From the NCBI GenBank assembly GCA_024233865.1, contig JACKPA010000002.1:248001-312000 (forward strand): a stretch of DNA of 64,000 nucleotides, read 5' to 3'. This document shows positions 1 to 7,568 of this stretch, in pieces. A program made the position numbers and the translations under genes. Source of the stretch: Leptospiraceae bacterium. GTDB lineage: Bacteria > Spirochaetota > Leptospiria > Leptospirales > Leptospiraceae. Numbering within the stretch: position 1 is the stretch's first letter; each line of letters opens with the position of its first letter. The notes beneath the pieces were generated by a model. The model worked only from the letters and a program-made list of their open reading frames with translations. It did not search any database and had not been told where the DNA came from.

Positions 1-503
1 TCTTCTGCTCCCCCTCCAATCATATTATTATTTTCATCTATGAAGTCAATGATTGGGTTGATCAAAGCCGGTTTTAAGTTGAACTGTTCCAAGAGTCTGG
101 CAAGCATTTCAATAGACCTTGGATTGGGGGAACCGTCATAAGTTCGTACGAGATTGTTTAAATTGAACTTTCCATCTTCCGGTATGATTCTATAATAAAC
201 CATTCCTTCTCCAACGGGGATCGGAGGAGGATTAAAGGCTATACCGCTTTGGTATAGCTGTTCTTCGGGAATTTTTTTCAAAGCCCCTAAAGCCCCGTGC
301 ATACCAGCCTGGGCAAGCAAAAAAGCCTTAAAACCCATAGCTCTGGACCTGGCAATTTTGTAATCAGCCAATCGATCTTTCATATATTGGTTGGCAGTGT
401 AAAAAGAGGCAACACCTATTGACATAACAAGCATAATAACCATCTGCCCCTTACGATATTTGTATCTATTTAGTGTAAAGACCGATAAACGCAAGCGATT
501 CAT
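1..503 (-). CDS. gspK: Type II secretion minor pseudopilin GspK, N-terminal part (cut by window edge)
   Basis: This reading frame is open from the ATG at 503 to the window edge, giving 167 residues. The N-terminus is basic and followed by a hydrophobic stretch (residues about 17-30), as in pseudopilins. It continues with MKDRLADYKIARSRAMGFKA and then the stretch IPEDGKFNLNNLV, which matches the 'D..Gk.NlN.L' signature of GspK. Downstream it has a DFID motif, also typical of GspK. GspK caps the type II secretion pseudopilus together with GspI and GspJ. The start overlaps the last 38 bases of gspJ, so the two are probably translationally coupled. The family call is firm; the C-terminal two-thirds lies outside the window. 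Confidence 0.82.
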   Translation of the reverse strand, partial: MNRLRLSVFTLNRYKYRKGQMVIMLVMSIGVASFYTANQYMKDRLADYKIARSRAMGFKAFLLAQAGMHGALGALKKIPEEQLYQSGIAFNPPPIPVGEGMVYYRIIPEDGKFNLNNLVRTYDGSPNPRSIEMLARLLEQFNLKPALINPIIDFIDENNNMIGGGAE

Positions 504-1101
504 ATTTCACCTCTGTATTTCCCACTAGAGCCACCAGCTTGATCCGAACCAAAGTGGGCACTTTTTTGGTTTTGGTAGAATCCCAATCATCAGACCAGTC
601 ATTGCCTATTCTTGAATATTTTAATTCAAAACACCTTACGTGATCCAACATTATGTGTTCCGTCCCCCCTGAAAGAGGATTTACATCAACCATTTCGTCT
701 TCTCGCCTAATCAGTTTATAATAATTTGAGTCTGAATTCATTTTTCTTAAATAAAAAGCCACTTCTCTAATTGCAGGTTGCCCTGTTTCCTCTCCATTTG
801 AATGATTTGCTGCAAAAACAACTCTATCCGTTCTACAATCAGAATCATGATCTGTTTTTCCTTTGAAAATAAGCCTTTTATGAGCTGGTCCTGTCATAAA
901 AAAGGTTTGAGAAAAAGCAGAACGAATATTTTCTATGGCAAATAAAATATCATTCCTTGTAGTTCCGTTTCTTGGGTCGGATTCTTTAGTTATTTTTAAA
1001 GCAGTGAAATACGCCCCAAAAATTCCGGTAAAAACGACTCCTAGAATCATAATTACGACTGCAATTTCAACTAAATTTAAGCCTCGTCTGAATTTTTGCA
1101 C
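466..1101 (-). CDS. gspJ: Type II secretion minor pseudopilin GspJ
   Basis: The 211-residue product begins with a short basic leader, FRRG followed by LNLVEIAVV. This is a prepilin-peptidase site with the conserved Glu at position +5 of the mature protein, then a hydrophobic helix (residues 8-33). Length and the beta-rich remainder fit GspJ, a minor pseudopilin in the tip complex of the type II secretion system. The gene overlaps the start of gspK at its 3' end. The remaining gsp genes are expected upstream or downstream on the minus strand, but the kinase gene at 1117 is the immediate upstream neighbour, so this end of the cluster starts here. GspI/H assignment is the main alternative; its position directly before gspK favours GspJ. 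Confidence 0.78.
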   Translation of the reverse strand: MQKFRRGLNLVEIAVVIMILGVVFTGIFGAYFTALKITKESDPRNGTTRNDILFAIENIRSAFSQTFFMTGPAHKRLIFKGKTDHDSDCRTDRVVFAANHSNGEETGQPAIREVAFYLRKMNSDSNYYKLIRREDEMVDVNPLSGGTEHIMLDHVRCFELKYSRIGNDWSDDWDSTKTKKVPTLVRIKLVALVGNTEVKYESLAFIGLYTK

Positions 1102-1116
1102 AACAACATACCTTTT

Positions 1117-2904
1117 TTATCTTTTGGGTATTTCACTTGATTTTTCAATCATAACTTTAATGCCATCTAGTAATTTTGGATATTCTTTTAAAGTTTTTTC
1201 CAAAAGTTCTATATCAAAAAAAGAAACACCTTCTAGCAACTTTTCTATAAAGGAAGTAAGTGGTCTATAGGAAATTAATTTTTCTACGGTTTGCAACTTT
1301 TTTGCAAAAGTTTCAATCTCATTGATCGTTAAAGTTTCGCATAAATGAAGCCAGGTATTTTCTTCTTGTTCCAATTCTTGTAACAAAGACTTTAATTCAA
1401 TTAAACCAAGGGTTATTAGAGGGAGATCATCAGATATCATATTTGAATTTTGTTTTTTTTCCATATTGGGTAGAGGAACGGACTTTATGGACTCATCCAT
1501 TTTTACTTCCCTCAAGTAAACTCTAAATGTACTACCTTTTTTGGGTTCACTTTCAACAAATATATCCCCATTCATCATTTTTATGAGTCTGTGACTAATG
1601 GTCAAGCCCAAACCGGTTCCTCCGTATTTTGCATTGCTTTGGTTTTTTTGTTGGGTAAAAGCTTCAAAAATTAATTTTTGCTGCTCCGGTGGAATGCCAA
1701 TACCGGTATCTTTAATGGAAATCACCAAATCCATAACCCTTTTTTCCAATAGATGGGGTCGTTTTTCTACGAGTACGGTAATCGAACCTTGGTGCGTAAA
1801 TTTTATTGCATTGCTAATTAAGTTTATGAGAATTTGCCTAAGTCGAATCTCATCCAAAAAAACACCGTTTGGTATACCAGGGTCAACATCAACGGTGAAA
1901 TCCAATTTCTTTTCATCTAAACTTTGAGAAAAAATATTGTGAATTTCCAAAAATAAAAGGCGTATGTTAAAAGTTCTATATTCCAATTCTAACTTTCCAG
2001 CCTCTACCTTAGATAGGTCTAGAATATCATTGATTATGCTAAGCAAGATTTTAGCGCTTGTTTTGATGTTGTTTAAGTAGTTTTTGTATTCGAGACTCTC
2101 TACCTTATTGTTTAGAATTTCCGTAAATCCCAGTATCACATTCAAAGGAGTCCTAATTTCATGACTCATATTGGCAAGGAATTCGCTTTTTGCCTTATTG
2201 GAAGAATCAGCAATTTCTTTAGCTTTTTGCAGTTCTTCATTGGTTTTTTGCAATCTGGCATAAGCCTCTTCTACCTTTTCCTTTTGAGCTGAAATTTCTA
2301 CTTTTTGTCGATTGATTTCTTCCAAAGCGATTTGCAAAACTTCAGCCTGGGTTATAATTTCTTTCTGCTTTTCTTCCAAATCCTGATTTGTTTTTTGGAG
2401 CTCTTTGGTTCTTTGGTGTATTTTTTCTTCCAAAGAGCTATTAAGGTCTTTTAATTGCAGATTTTGTATCTCTAATTGTTTTTTTTGCTCTTCGAGTTGT
2501 TTGTCCTGGTTGTATTTTCGATTGGCTTCTTTAACCGTTAGTATTAGGTCTTCTTTATCCCATGGCTTAGAAAGGTATCGATACAGTTTGGCATGATTGA
2601 CAATATTTGTAACTACACTGATATCCCCCTGGGCAGTTAACATTATTTTTAAGGTTTTTGGCGATAATTTTTCTATCTCGCCAAGGAATTCATCTCCTAA
2701 CATCCCTGGCATCATATAGTCGGAGATTACTGTAGTTATATCTCTATTTTCATCTATGAGTTCTTTTACTTTTTTCAATGCAGTGGCTGCATCTTGGAAT
2801 ACAAGTATAGTATATTCATCTTCTAACCCTCTTTTGATCTCAAAATCTAAGCGTCTAAGGACACCTATTTCATCGTCAACACAAAGTATTATTGGAGATA
2901 GCAT
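1117..2904 (-). CDS. Hybrid response regulator / sensor histidine kinase
   Basis: The product has 595 residues. Residues 4-125 are a receiver domain, with acidic pocket DDE (10-12), phospho-acceptor Asp62 in SDYMMPG and Lys113 in LSKPW. A long coiled coil (about 130-235) follows. Next is a HisKA dimerisation domain with His248 in SHEIRTPL, then a HATPase domain with the N-box NLISNAIKF, the G1 motif DTGIGI and the G2 motif GGTGLGL. There is no membrane segment or PAS domain, so it is a soluble kinase probably controlled by phosphorylation of its own receiver. The last ~90 residues (after 505) are helical and resemble no domain I know. The gene lies 15 bp upstream of gspJ on the same strand and is divergent from the carboxypeptidase gene; no output partner is adjacent. 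Confidence 0.9.
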   Translation of the reverse strand: MLSPIILCVDDEIGVLRRLDFEIKRGLEDEYTILVFQDAATALKKVKELIDENRDITTVISDYMMPGMLGDEFLGEIEKLSPKTLKIMLTAQGDISVVTNIVNHAKLYRYLSKPWDKEDLILTVKEANRKYNQDKQLEEQKKQLEIQNLQLKDLNSSLEEKIHQRTKELQKTNQDLEEKQKEIITQAEVLQIALEEINRQKVEISAQKEKVEEAYARLQKTNEELQKAKEIADSSNKAKSEFLANMSHEIRTPLNVILGFTEILNNKVESLEYKNYLNNIKTSAKILLSIINDILDLSKVEAGKLELEYRTFNIRLLFLEIHNIFSQSLDEKKLDFTVDVDPGIPNGVFLDEIRLRQILINLISNAIKFTHQGSITVLVEKRPHLLEKRVMDLVISIKDTGIGIPPEQQKLIFEAFTQQKNQSNAKYGGTGLGLTISHRLIKMMNGDIFVESEPKKGSTFRVYLREVKMDESIKSVPLPNMEKKQNSNMISDDLPLITLGLIELKSLLQELEQEENTWLHLCETLTINEIETFAKKLQTVEKLISYRPLTSFIEKLLEGVSFFDIELLEKTLKEYPKLLDGIKVMIEKSSEIPKR

Positions 2905-2994
2905 AGAATTTTTCTAATCTTACCATATTTAATGTATAAAAAAAGGTCAAGGAAATAAAAAACTCCTTGTAAAGTTATAAATTTAAGGTGGAAA

Positions 2995-3840
2995 ATGAAT
3001 CATATGAAAAAGCTACCACCATATAAATACGGGAAACGAAAACGTGTAACTTTATTCAAAATTTTCTTTATAGTGTTTTTACCTTATTTCTGCTATCAAG
3101 AAAAAGTTGCTAAGCCAACAAAACAGATAGAGCTTACAGCAAAAGCACATTATATATTGGATTTGCAAACTCATAAAGTTCTTTTTGAAAAAAATGCTAA
3201 TACCCAATTCTCCGCAGCGAGTACGATTAAGCTCTTTACCGCTTTTTATTCCAAAGAACTATTTCAAAACAAGCAATGGATTCTTATTCCAAAAGAAGCA
3301 ACCATTTTACACCCACTTGCATCCAAAGCCGGTCTGCAAAAAGGAGAATATTATACCTACATTGACCTTTTTTATGCCATGCTCATTGCTTCTGCAAACG
3401 ATGCTTCCATTGCCATTGCCATTTTTGCTAATGGAAAAGAGTCAACCTTTGCAAACAGTATGACACATTGGATGCACAAAAAGAAATTTCTAAACTCAAG
3501 AGCTTTTGACTCAACCGGAATTTCTCCCCAAACCATAACTTCTGCTTCTGACCTTGGGCAATTATTAGCAGAAATCTCTAAACTTTCTGATTTTTATGAA
3601 ACTGTATTCCTTGCAAATGCAACCATTGTAAGTCAAACTGGAAGGCAGATTTATTTAACCAATCGAAACAAGCTCGCTACCTACAAAAACTTTCAGATAG
3701 GTGGAAAAACGGGAAATATCAAAAAAGCGGGACAGTGTTTCGCAGGATTTATCAAAAACCAAAATGCCCTTTACGCGGTAGCCATTTTAGGTTCTACGTC
3801 TTATGTGGAAGATTTAAAACGATTGATGGATAATCTTTAA
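2995..3840 (+). CDS. D-alanyl-D-alanine carboxypeptidase (peptidase S11 family)
   Basis: The 281-residue product has a basic N-terminus and one hydrophobic segment (about 18-33) that anchors or exports it. The three S11/penicillin-binding signatures are present in order: SxxK as Ser76-Thr-Ile-Lys79, SxN as Ser133-Ala-Asn135, and KTG as Lys238-Thr-Gly240. These are the catalytic residues of PBP5/6-type enzymes that trim the terminal D-Ala from peptidoglycan stem peptides in the periplasm. The protein lacks the C-terminal beta domain of E. coli DacA, so it is a short form. The start at 2995 is preceded by AAGGTGG at good spacing; a second ATG lies three codons further on. The gene is divergent from the kinase gene. 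Confidence 0.9.
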   Translation: MNHMKKLPPYKYGKRKRVTLFKIFFIVFLPYFCYQEKVAKPTKQIELTAKAHYILDLQTHKVLFEKNANTQFSAASTIKLFTAFYSKELFQNKQWILIPKEATILHPLASKAGLQKGEYYTYIDLFYAMLIASANDASIAIAIFANGKESTFANSMTHWMHKKKFLNSRAFDSTGISPQTITSASDLGQLLAEISKLSDFYETVFLANATIVSQTGRQIYLTNRNKLATYKNFQIGGKTGNIKKAGQCFAGFIKNQNALYAVAILGSTSYVEDLKRLMDNL

Positions 3841-3856
3841 TCATGATTTCCTTGGT

Positions 3857-4132
3857 TCAAGGTAATCTTCCCCAGTATCTTGATATGGAAGGTGTAACAT
3901 CTAAAATCTTTCCTTGAAACCGACTTATTATATCATGCTCCATCCATTTTTTTAAGGTAGCTTTGCGGATAGAATCTTTGAGCTTTGCTATTCCTTTTTC
4001 TATTTCACCTGATGTTAGAACGCTAATAAACAGTCTGTCTTCATCATTATTTTGAATCCAATGAATTACATTTTCATTTGGTTTTGTTTTGATCAATTTC
4101 GAAATAACACAAGTATCAAGTAAATAATTCAT
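3857..4132 (-). pseudogene. Truncated VapC-type PIN-domain toxin
   Basis: The 91-residue frame begins MNYLLDTCVISKL with the first PIN-domain acid Asp6, has the second acid Glu43 in TSGEIEKGI, and stops at RYWGRLP. FitB-like VapC proteins are normally about 135-140 residues. They carry their last acidic residues (D.LIAATA and the following ND region) after that point, and both are missing here. The break lies just beyond the 3' end of the carboxypeptidase gene, which suggests that a deletion or rearrangement joined the two. Ribonuclease activity is therefore unlikely. An antitoxin tail precedes it. The identity is clear from motifs; loss of function is inferred from the truncation. Confidence 0.75.
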
Positions 4133-4135
4133 AAT

Positions 4136-4237
4136 TCATAGTTCAATTTCACGTCCTATGTCTTTATTTTTTTCCAAATCCAGTGGTAAGCCATAAAGAG
4201 GAGAATGATATGACTTCAATCCTTTTTTACTTACCGT
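4136..4237 (-). pseudogene. C-terminal remnant of a Phd/YefM-type antitoxin
   Basis: Directly upstream of the truncated vapC, one frame stays open for 33 codons and ends DIGREIEL, then a stop three bases before the vapC ATG. This ending resembles the 'F..R....GR(D/E)(I/V)EL' C-terminus of Phd/YefM-type antitoxins that pair with FitB-like VapC toxins, and the tight toxin-antitoxin spacing is typical. No start codon is available in the frame and an in-frame stop precedes it, so the N-terminal DNA-binding part is gone. The call rests on a short motif plus context, so it is tentative. Confidence 0.45.
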
Positions 4238-4259
4238 TCAAGCCTGAGATTCCTTGCTC

Positions 4260-5073
4260 TCAATCCATTTCATAACTGTTTCTCCTTGATTCACACGCGT
4301 GATCCCTCTTCTCTGATCTCTCCAACAATACACTAGCCGGCTCATCGTTTTCATCTTGCGGAACAAGATGCCCTTTGAACGCTTTAGACAAAATAGCCTG
4401 CCTAAGTCTCTTTATTCTAGCTTTTAATGCTTTGTGATTTTCTTCTAATTCATCAATGATGCCTAAATGATGCGTCAACCGAGAGACGATTTCTTTTTGC
4501 TCTTCAAGAGGTGGAATCGGGATTTTTAATTTCTGTAAAATATTGGCTGGAATTTGTGGTTGTGCAGTTCCAGTTTGTTTATCTTTCAATTGAATATTAA
4601 AAAATGGAGATGTAATAAACCTCATTAAAAAATAACTATCTAAAGTAGGAATAATTATTCTTAATATTAACATTCCAGAATTAATTCTAATCTTTAGAAT
4701 TAATTAAATAAAAACGAATATATTTAGGCTCAACATCATTAAATAATATAAAATTTTTAAAACCTTGATTAGTGCAAAGTTCATTGGAAGAGATTACGCA
4801 ATAACCTATTGGAACTCTCAATGATAGTAAAATACTATCTTTAGGCAATATTTTTGCACTCGAATTTTTTAAACCACTTTCAGTTAAAAATCTTCGCCCT
4901 CTTGAAATGTATTGTTTTTCATAATTAGTCAAATCAGATGGTGTAATCCATGGTATTCCATCATTTTCAGAAAAATACTCTGGAATCGATGTATCGGGAG
5001 TACCACCATGCATGATACTTGCAATATCTTCTGCTTTACACCAAACCCACCCATTCGGTAGAACATCACTCAT
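4260..5073 (-). pseudogene. hsdS: Type I restriction specificity subunit HsdS, broken by internal stop and deletion
   Basis: The N-terminal piece (5073-4687, 128 residues) begins LPNGWVWCKAEDIASI and contains GGTPDT and ITPSDL, standard for the start of an HsdS target-recognition domain. It stops within what should be the middle of that domain. The second piece (4673-4260, 137 residues) enters late in a target-recognition domain (GTAQPQIPANIL) and has the conserved region IPIPPLEEQKEIV followed by a helical spacer. Together they give about 265 residues instead of the usual 400-450, and only one complete conserved repeat is left. At the junction (about 4671-4700) the 10-mer AATTAATTCT occurs twice, 9 bases apart, with the stop TAG between the copies. 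The start has a GGGGGG ribosome-binding site. Upstream, 5074-5305 holds only a 15-codon tail-like frame ending QRYQKQLGGIL that I cannot assign. Confidence 0.8.
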
Positions 5074-5305
5074 AGTATCCCCCCGAGTTGCTTTTGGTAT
5101 CGCTGAGCCTGTTCAACTTAATCCTATCTTACCTAAATTTCTAGCCAATGATGCCATTCCATGGTAAGCAAGTTTCTCGCACATTTTTATTTTATTTATA
5201 TAAGTGACATAATCTCTATTATTTATGGGTAAAGATATGCTTGCAAGGGAGGGAAAAAAAGACTCAATCCTACTTGAAGCCTATTGGGGGGTATCCAAAT
5301 GTCAT

Positions 5306-6244
5306 TCATAGTTTTACCTTATTAAAAAAGCGTTCTAACCAATCCTGCTTAATTTCCATAACATTTGAGATAAACTCAATGGTCATTCCAGACTTCTTAA
5401 GCCGAATCGTTGTTTTTAGCTTTTCCTTTTTTACTAAACGCTGGCTTTTTCGGAATCCGATTTGAGTTCCTTTCTCGATACCGATTTGAGTTCCTTTCTC
5501 GATACCGATTTGAGTTCCTTTCTCGATACCGATTTGCGTTCCTTTCTCGATACCGATTTTAATCAACCTTTCTTTTACACCGAATATTTCGGTCAATTCT
5601 TCTACTCGTTCTTCCGTTCCACTGAGATAGTATCCTTTCTCTTTTGCTATTTTCATCATTTCTTCTCCATATAAAATCATTGTTTGCATGAGCATGTATT
5701 CTTCGGATTCCTTTTCTATTAACCACTCTAAAAACGCCCTACGTTTTTCTTTTCCGGAGAACATCTTTAAGTATTTGACTTCTTTTTCTAATTTCTCTTC
5801 CAATTCATCTATTACCACAATTTTTATTTCTATTATACTAAGTTCTTTTAGAACGTACAAACCTTTTTTCAGTTTTTTAGGTTTAAGCTCTTCAAACAAA
5901 AGGTTTGGTTTTTCCGTACATACTAAGGTATAGGTTAAATTTTTATGATAGATTTCCTTGTATTCCCGCGTCAATAGGGCATAAATATAGTAACCTGTTT
6001 TGTACAAATCTTCAAGTTCAAAATTGTCTGCTTCCGATTTAAATTCGATTATATTATATTTTTTGAAATAGGTAAAAAGAACTACATAATCTTTGATGGA
6101 ATGTTCCGCTTCAATAATTAAAATATCAATCTTTCTTGGTAACCGATGAATCTCGTATTCCGGTTTGACTATTGCAAAGCCCTCAAAATAATATCTTATG
6201 GTATCTTTAAAAACTTCATCGTATCCTGTTCGTTTCTTTTTCAT
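5306..6244 (-). CDS. Rpn-family (PD-(D/E)XK) nuclease with tandem GIEKGTQ repeats
   Basis: The 312-residue product opens TGYDEVFKDTIRYYFEGF, then DILI..., and has the nuclease core with IIEFKSEAD (Glu-x-Lys), as in Rpn recombination-promoting nucleases/PDDEXK transposase-like proteins. The C-terminal part holds four copies of an 8-residue unit IGIEKGTQ (about residues 227-260) and then a helix-turn-helix-like stretch, KKSGMTIEFISNVMEI. The start is placed at ATG 6244, as the five upstream codons begin with TTG. A second, internal ATG at 5659 is preceded by GGAG at 5-base spacing and would give a 117-residue C-terminal product. It sits between hsdM and hsdS, so it is probably part of the defence island. 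Nuclease function follows from family knowledge. Confidence 0.82.
   Translation of the reverse strand: MKKKRTGYDEVFKDTIRYYFEGFAIVKPEYEIHRLPRKIDILIIEAEHSIKDYVVLFTYFKKYNIIEFKSEADNFELEDLYKTGYYIYALLTREYKEIYHKNLTYTLVCTEKPNLLFEELKPKKLKKGLYVLKELSIIEIKIVVIDELEEKLEKEVKYLKMFSGKEKRRAFLEWLIEKESEEYMLMQTMILYGEEMMKIAKEKGYYLSGTEERVEELTEIFGVKERLIKIGIEKGTQIGIEKGTQIGIEKGTQIGIEKGTQIGFRKSQRLVKKEKLKTTIRLKKSGMTIEFISNVMEIKQDWLERFFNKVKL
5461..5556. repeat. 24-bp tandem repeat, four units, inside the Rpn nuclease gene
   Basis: Four consecutive 24-bp units occupy 5461-5484, 5485-5508, 5509-5532 and 5533-5556. Units 1-3 are identical and unit 4 differs by one base (TTTGCG instead of TTTGAG at its start). The unit is a multiple of three, so copy-number changes would lengthen or shorten the IGIEKGTQ spacer of the protein without breaking the frame. 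Confidence 0.95.
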
Positions 6245-6285
6245 GATTTCTATTTCCAACTATTCCATTCTCATCAGCTCGTGAT

Positions 6286-7329
6286 CTATTTCCCACCTCT
6301 CAACTCCTTTTCCAACTCTTTCAGCTTTCCAACCGAAAACTGAAAAATATTCCCAATTTCTTTTGTGAGTTCCGTCGGTTCCGGAAGATTTTCACCATCC
6401 TCAGCAGACTCGTCTTTTAACCAACTAATGTCAAGATTATCTTTCCTATCATCCAAAATATACTTTCTCGAAAAAACTCGAAACCGACCGTTTTCACCTT
6501 CGTTTTTCCGCTTGGATTTTCCGTAAAAGTCACTACCATAAACTTTGATAAAAGGTTTGAGATATTCAAGGGAAAATTCGGTTCGTTTTCCAAATGATGG
6601 CATATTGGTTCTCAATATCGGACCTTCTTTACCACCTTCAATGTCATGTAGCATACAATTCATAAGACTCAAGCGATGAGTATCCGCCACCAATTCCATT
6701 CCCAAAAAAGCTCTTTTCTTTTGGAATTCTTGTTTGTCGATTTCCAGATCAAACAGGTTGGATGTTTTCGTTTTAATATACGAATCTGCCGCAATCAAGA
6801 ACCCACCTGTTCCTGCAGCGGGATCGATGATCAATTCTCCCGGTTGAGGTTGGACAACCGCTACAATGGCATCGATCAGCGGTTTAGGAGTAAAGTATTG
6901 ACCGGCACCGCTTTTGGTTTCGTTGGCGTTTTTTTCCAGTAGTCCTTCATAAAGGTTACCCAAACCGTCGTCTTTTGCATCATGCCATTCGAGTTTGTCA
7001 ATTTGTGAAATGAGTTGCTCCAAATTCCTGGGTTGTTTGATGTTGGTAGTGGCATCTTGGTAAATAGAAGAAATGAGCTTGTCTTTCACTTGACTCAAAT
7101 CCAAAAGGGCTTGTTTGTAATGGTTATAAAGATTCATACCATTTAATTTTACAAGTGAGTCCCACCTCAGTTTTTCAGGAATTCTTTTCTCTTCATGTCC
7201 TGTTTCTTTTGCCATTTTGAGGAACAAAAGCAAGGTTAATTCCGTAACGTATTCATGGTAGGTAATACCATCATCTCGCAAAATATCGCAAAGCGACCAT
7301 AGTTTTTGTACAATGTCTTGTGTTACCAT
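6286..7329 (-). CDS. hsdM: Type I restriction methyltransferase HsdM with in-frame loss of its NPP(F/Y) region
   Basis: The start is placed at ATG 7329, which follows AAGGAATCT and lies 11 bases after the hsdR tail; this gives 347 residues. An N-terminal helical domain is followed by the AdoMet site DPAAGTGGFL (about residues 169-178). After LHDIEGGKEGPI the sequence jumps to LRTNMPSFGKRT, which normally lies about 120-130 residues further on, just before KSKRKNEGENGRFR and DNLDISWLKD. The catalytic motif NPPF/NPPY and the strands around it are absent. Full-length HsdM proteins are about 480-500 residues. The protein should bind AdoMet poorly or not at all and should not methylate. It keeps the C-terminal region used for contact with HsdS. 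The reading frame is intact, so the product may still be made. Confidence 0.82.
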   Translation of the reverse strand: MVTQDIVQKLWSLCDILRDDGITYHEYVTELTLLLFLKMAKETGHEEKRIPEKLRWDSLVKLNGMNLYNHYKQALLDLSQVKDKLISSIYQDATTNIKQPRNLEQLISQIDKLEWHDAKDDGLGNLYEGLLEKNANETKSGAGQYFTPKPLIDAIVAVVQPQPGELIIDPAAGTGGFLIAADSYIKTKTSNLFDLEIDKQEFQKKRAFLGMELVADTHRLSLMNCMLHDIEGGKEGPILRTNMPSFGKRTEFSLEYLKPFIKVYGSDFYGKSKRKNEGENGRFRVFSRKYILDDRKDNLDISWLKDESAEDGENLPEPTELTKEIGNIFQFSVGKLKELEKELRGGK

Positions 7330-7340
7330 AGATTCCTTTT

Positions 7341-7568
7341 TTAGCTCGCTTCTTCCCAAATAGCATCTTGAAAATCCGCCAGAACTCTGATAATTTGTCC
7401 GTCAAAGTTGCTTGGCAAAGATGGTAAGCCAATTTTCTTGGACTTTGACCATTTTTTTAGTTGTAAGATTTTTCTCAATGCTTTGTCTACCCTTTCTTCA
7501 AAAGGAATAATTTCAGAGCTTAAAGTTGCCTTACGGATATACCCAGATGCTTGCTGCCATATCCACAT
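7341..7568 (-). pseudogene. hsdR: Frameshifted C-terminal end of HsdR
   Basis: This frame continues the HsdR sequence after its premature end. The main frame reads DMAASIW and then stops. In this frame the sequence carries on as GYIRKATLSSEIIPFEERVD and ends with FDGQ...LADFQDAIWEEAS, the standard HsdR C-terminus (GYIR.A.....L.P.EERV....). The expected DMAASI(I)GYIR junction is restored by a change of +1 or -2 bases near 7545. The helical region between KKWSK and FDGQ is also about 30 residues shorter than in intact relatives. It should not be annotated as a separate gene. Confidence 0.8.
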
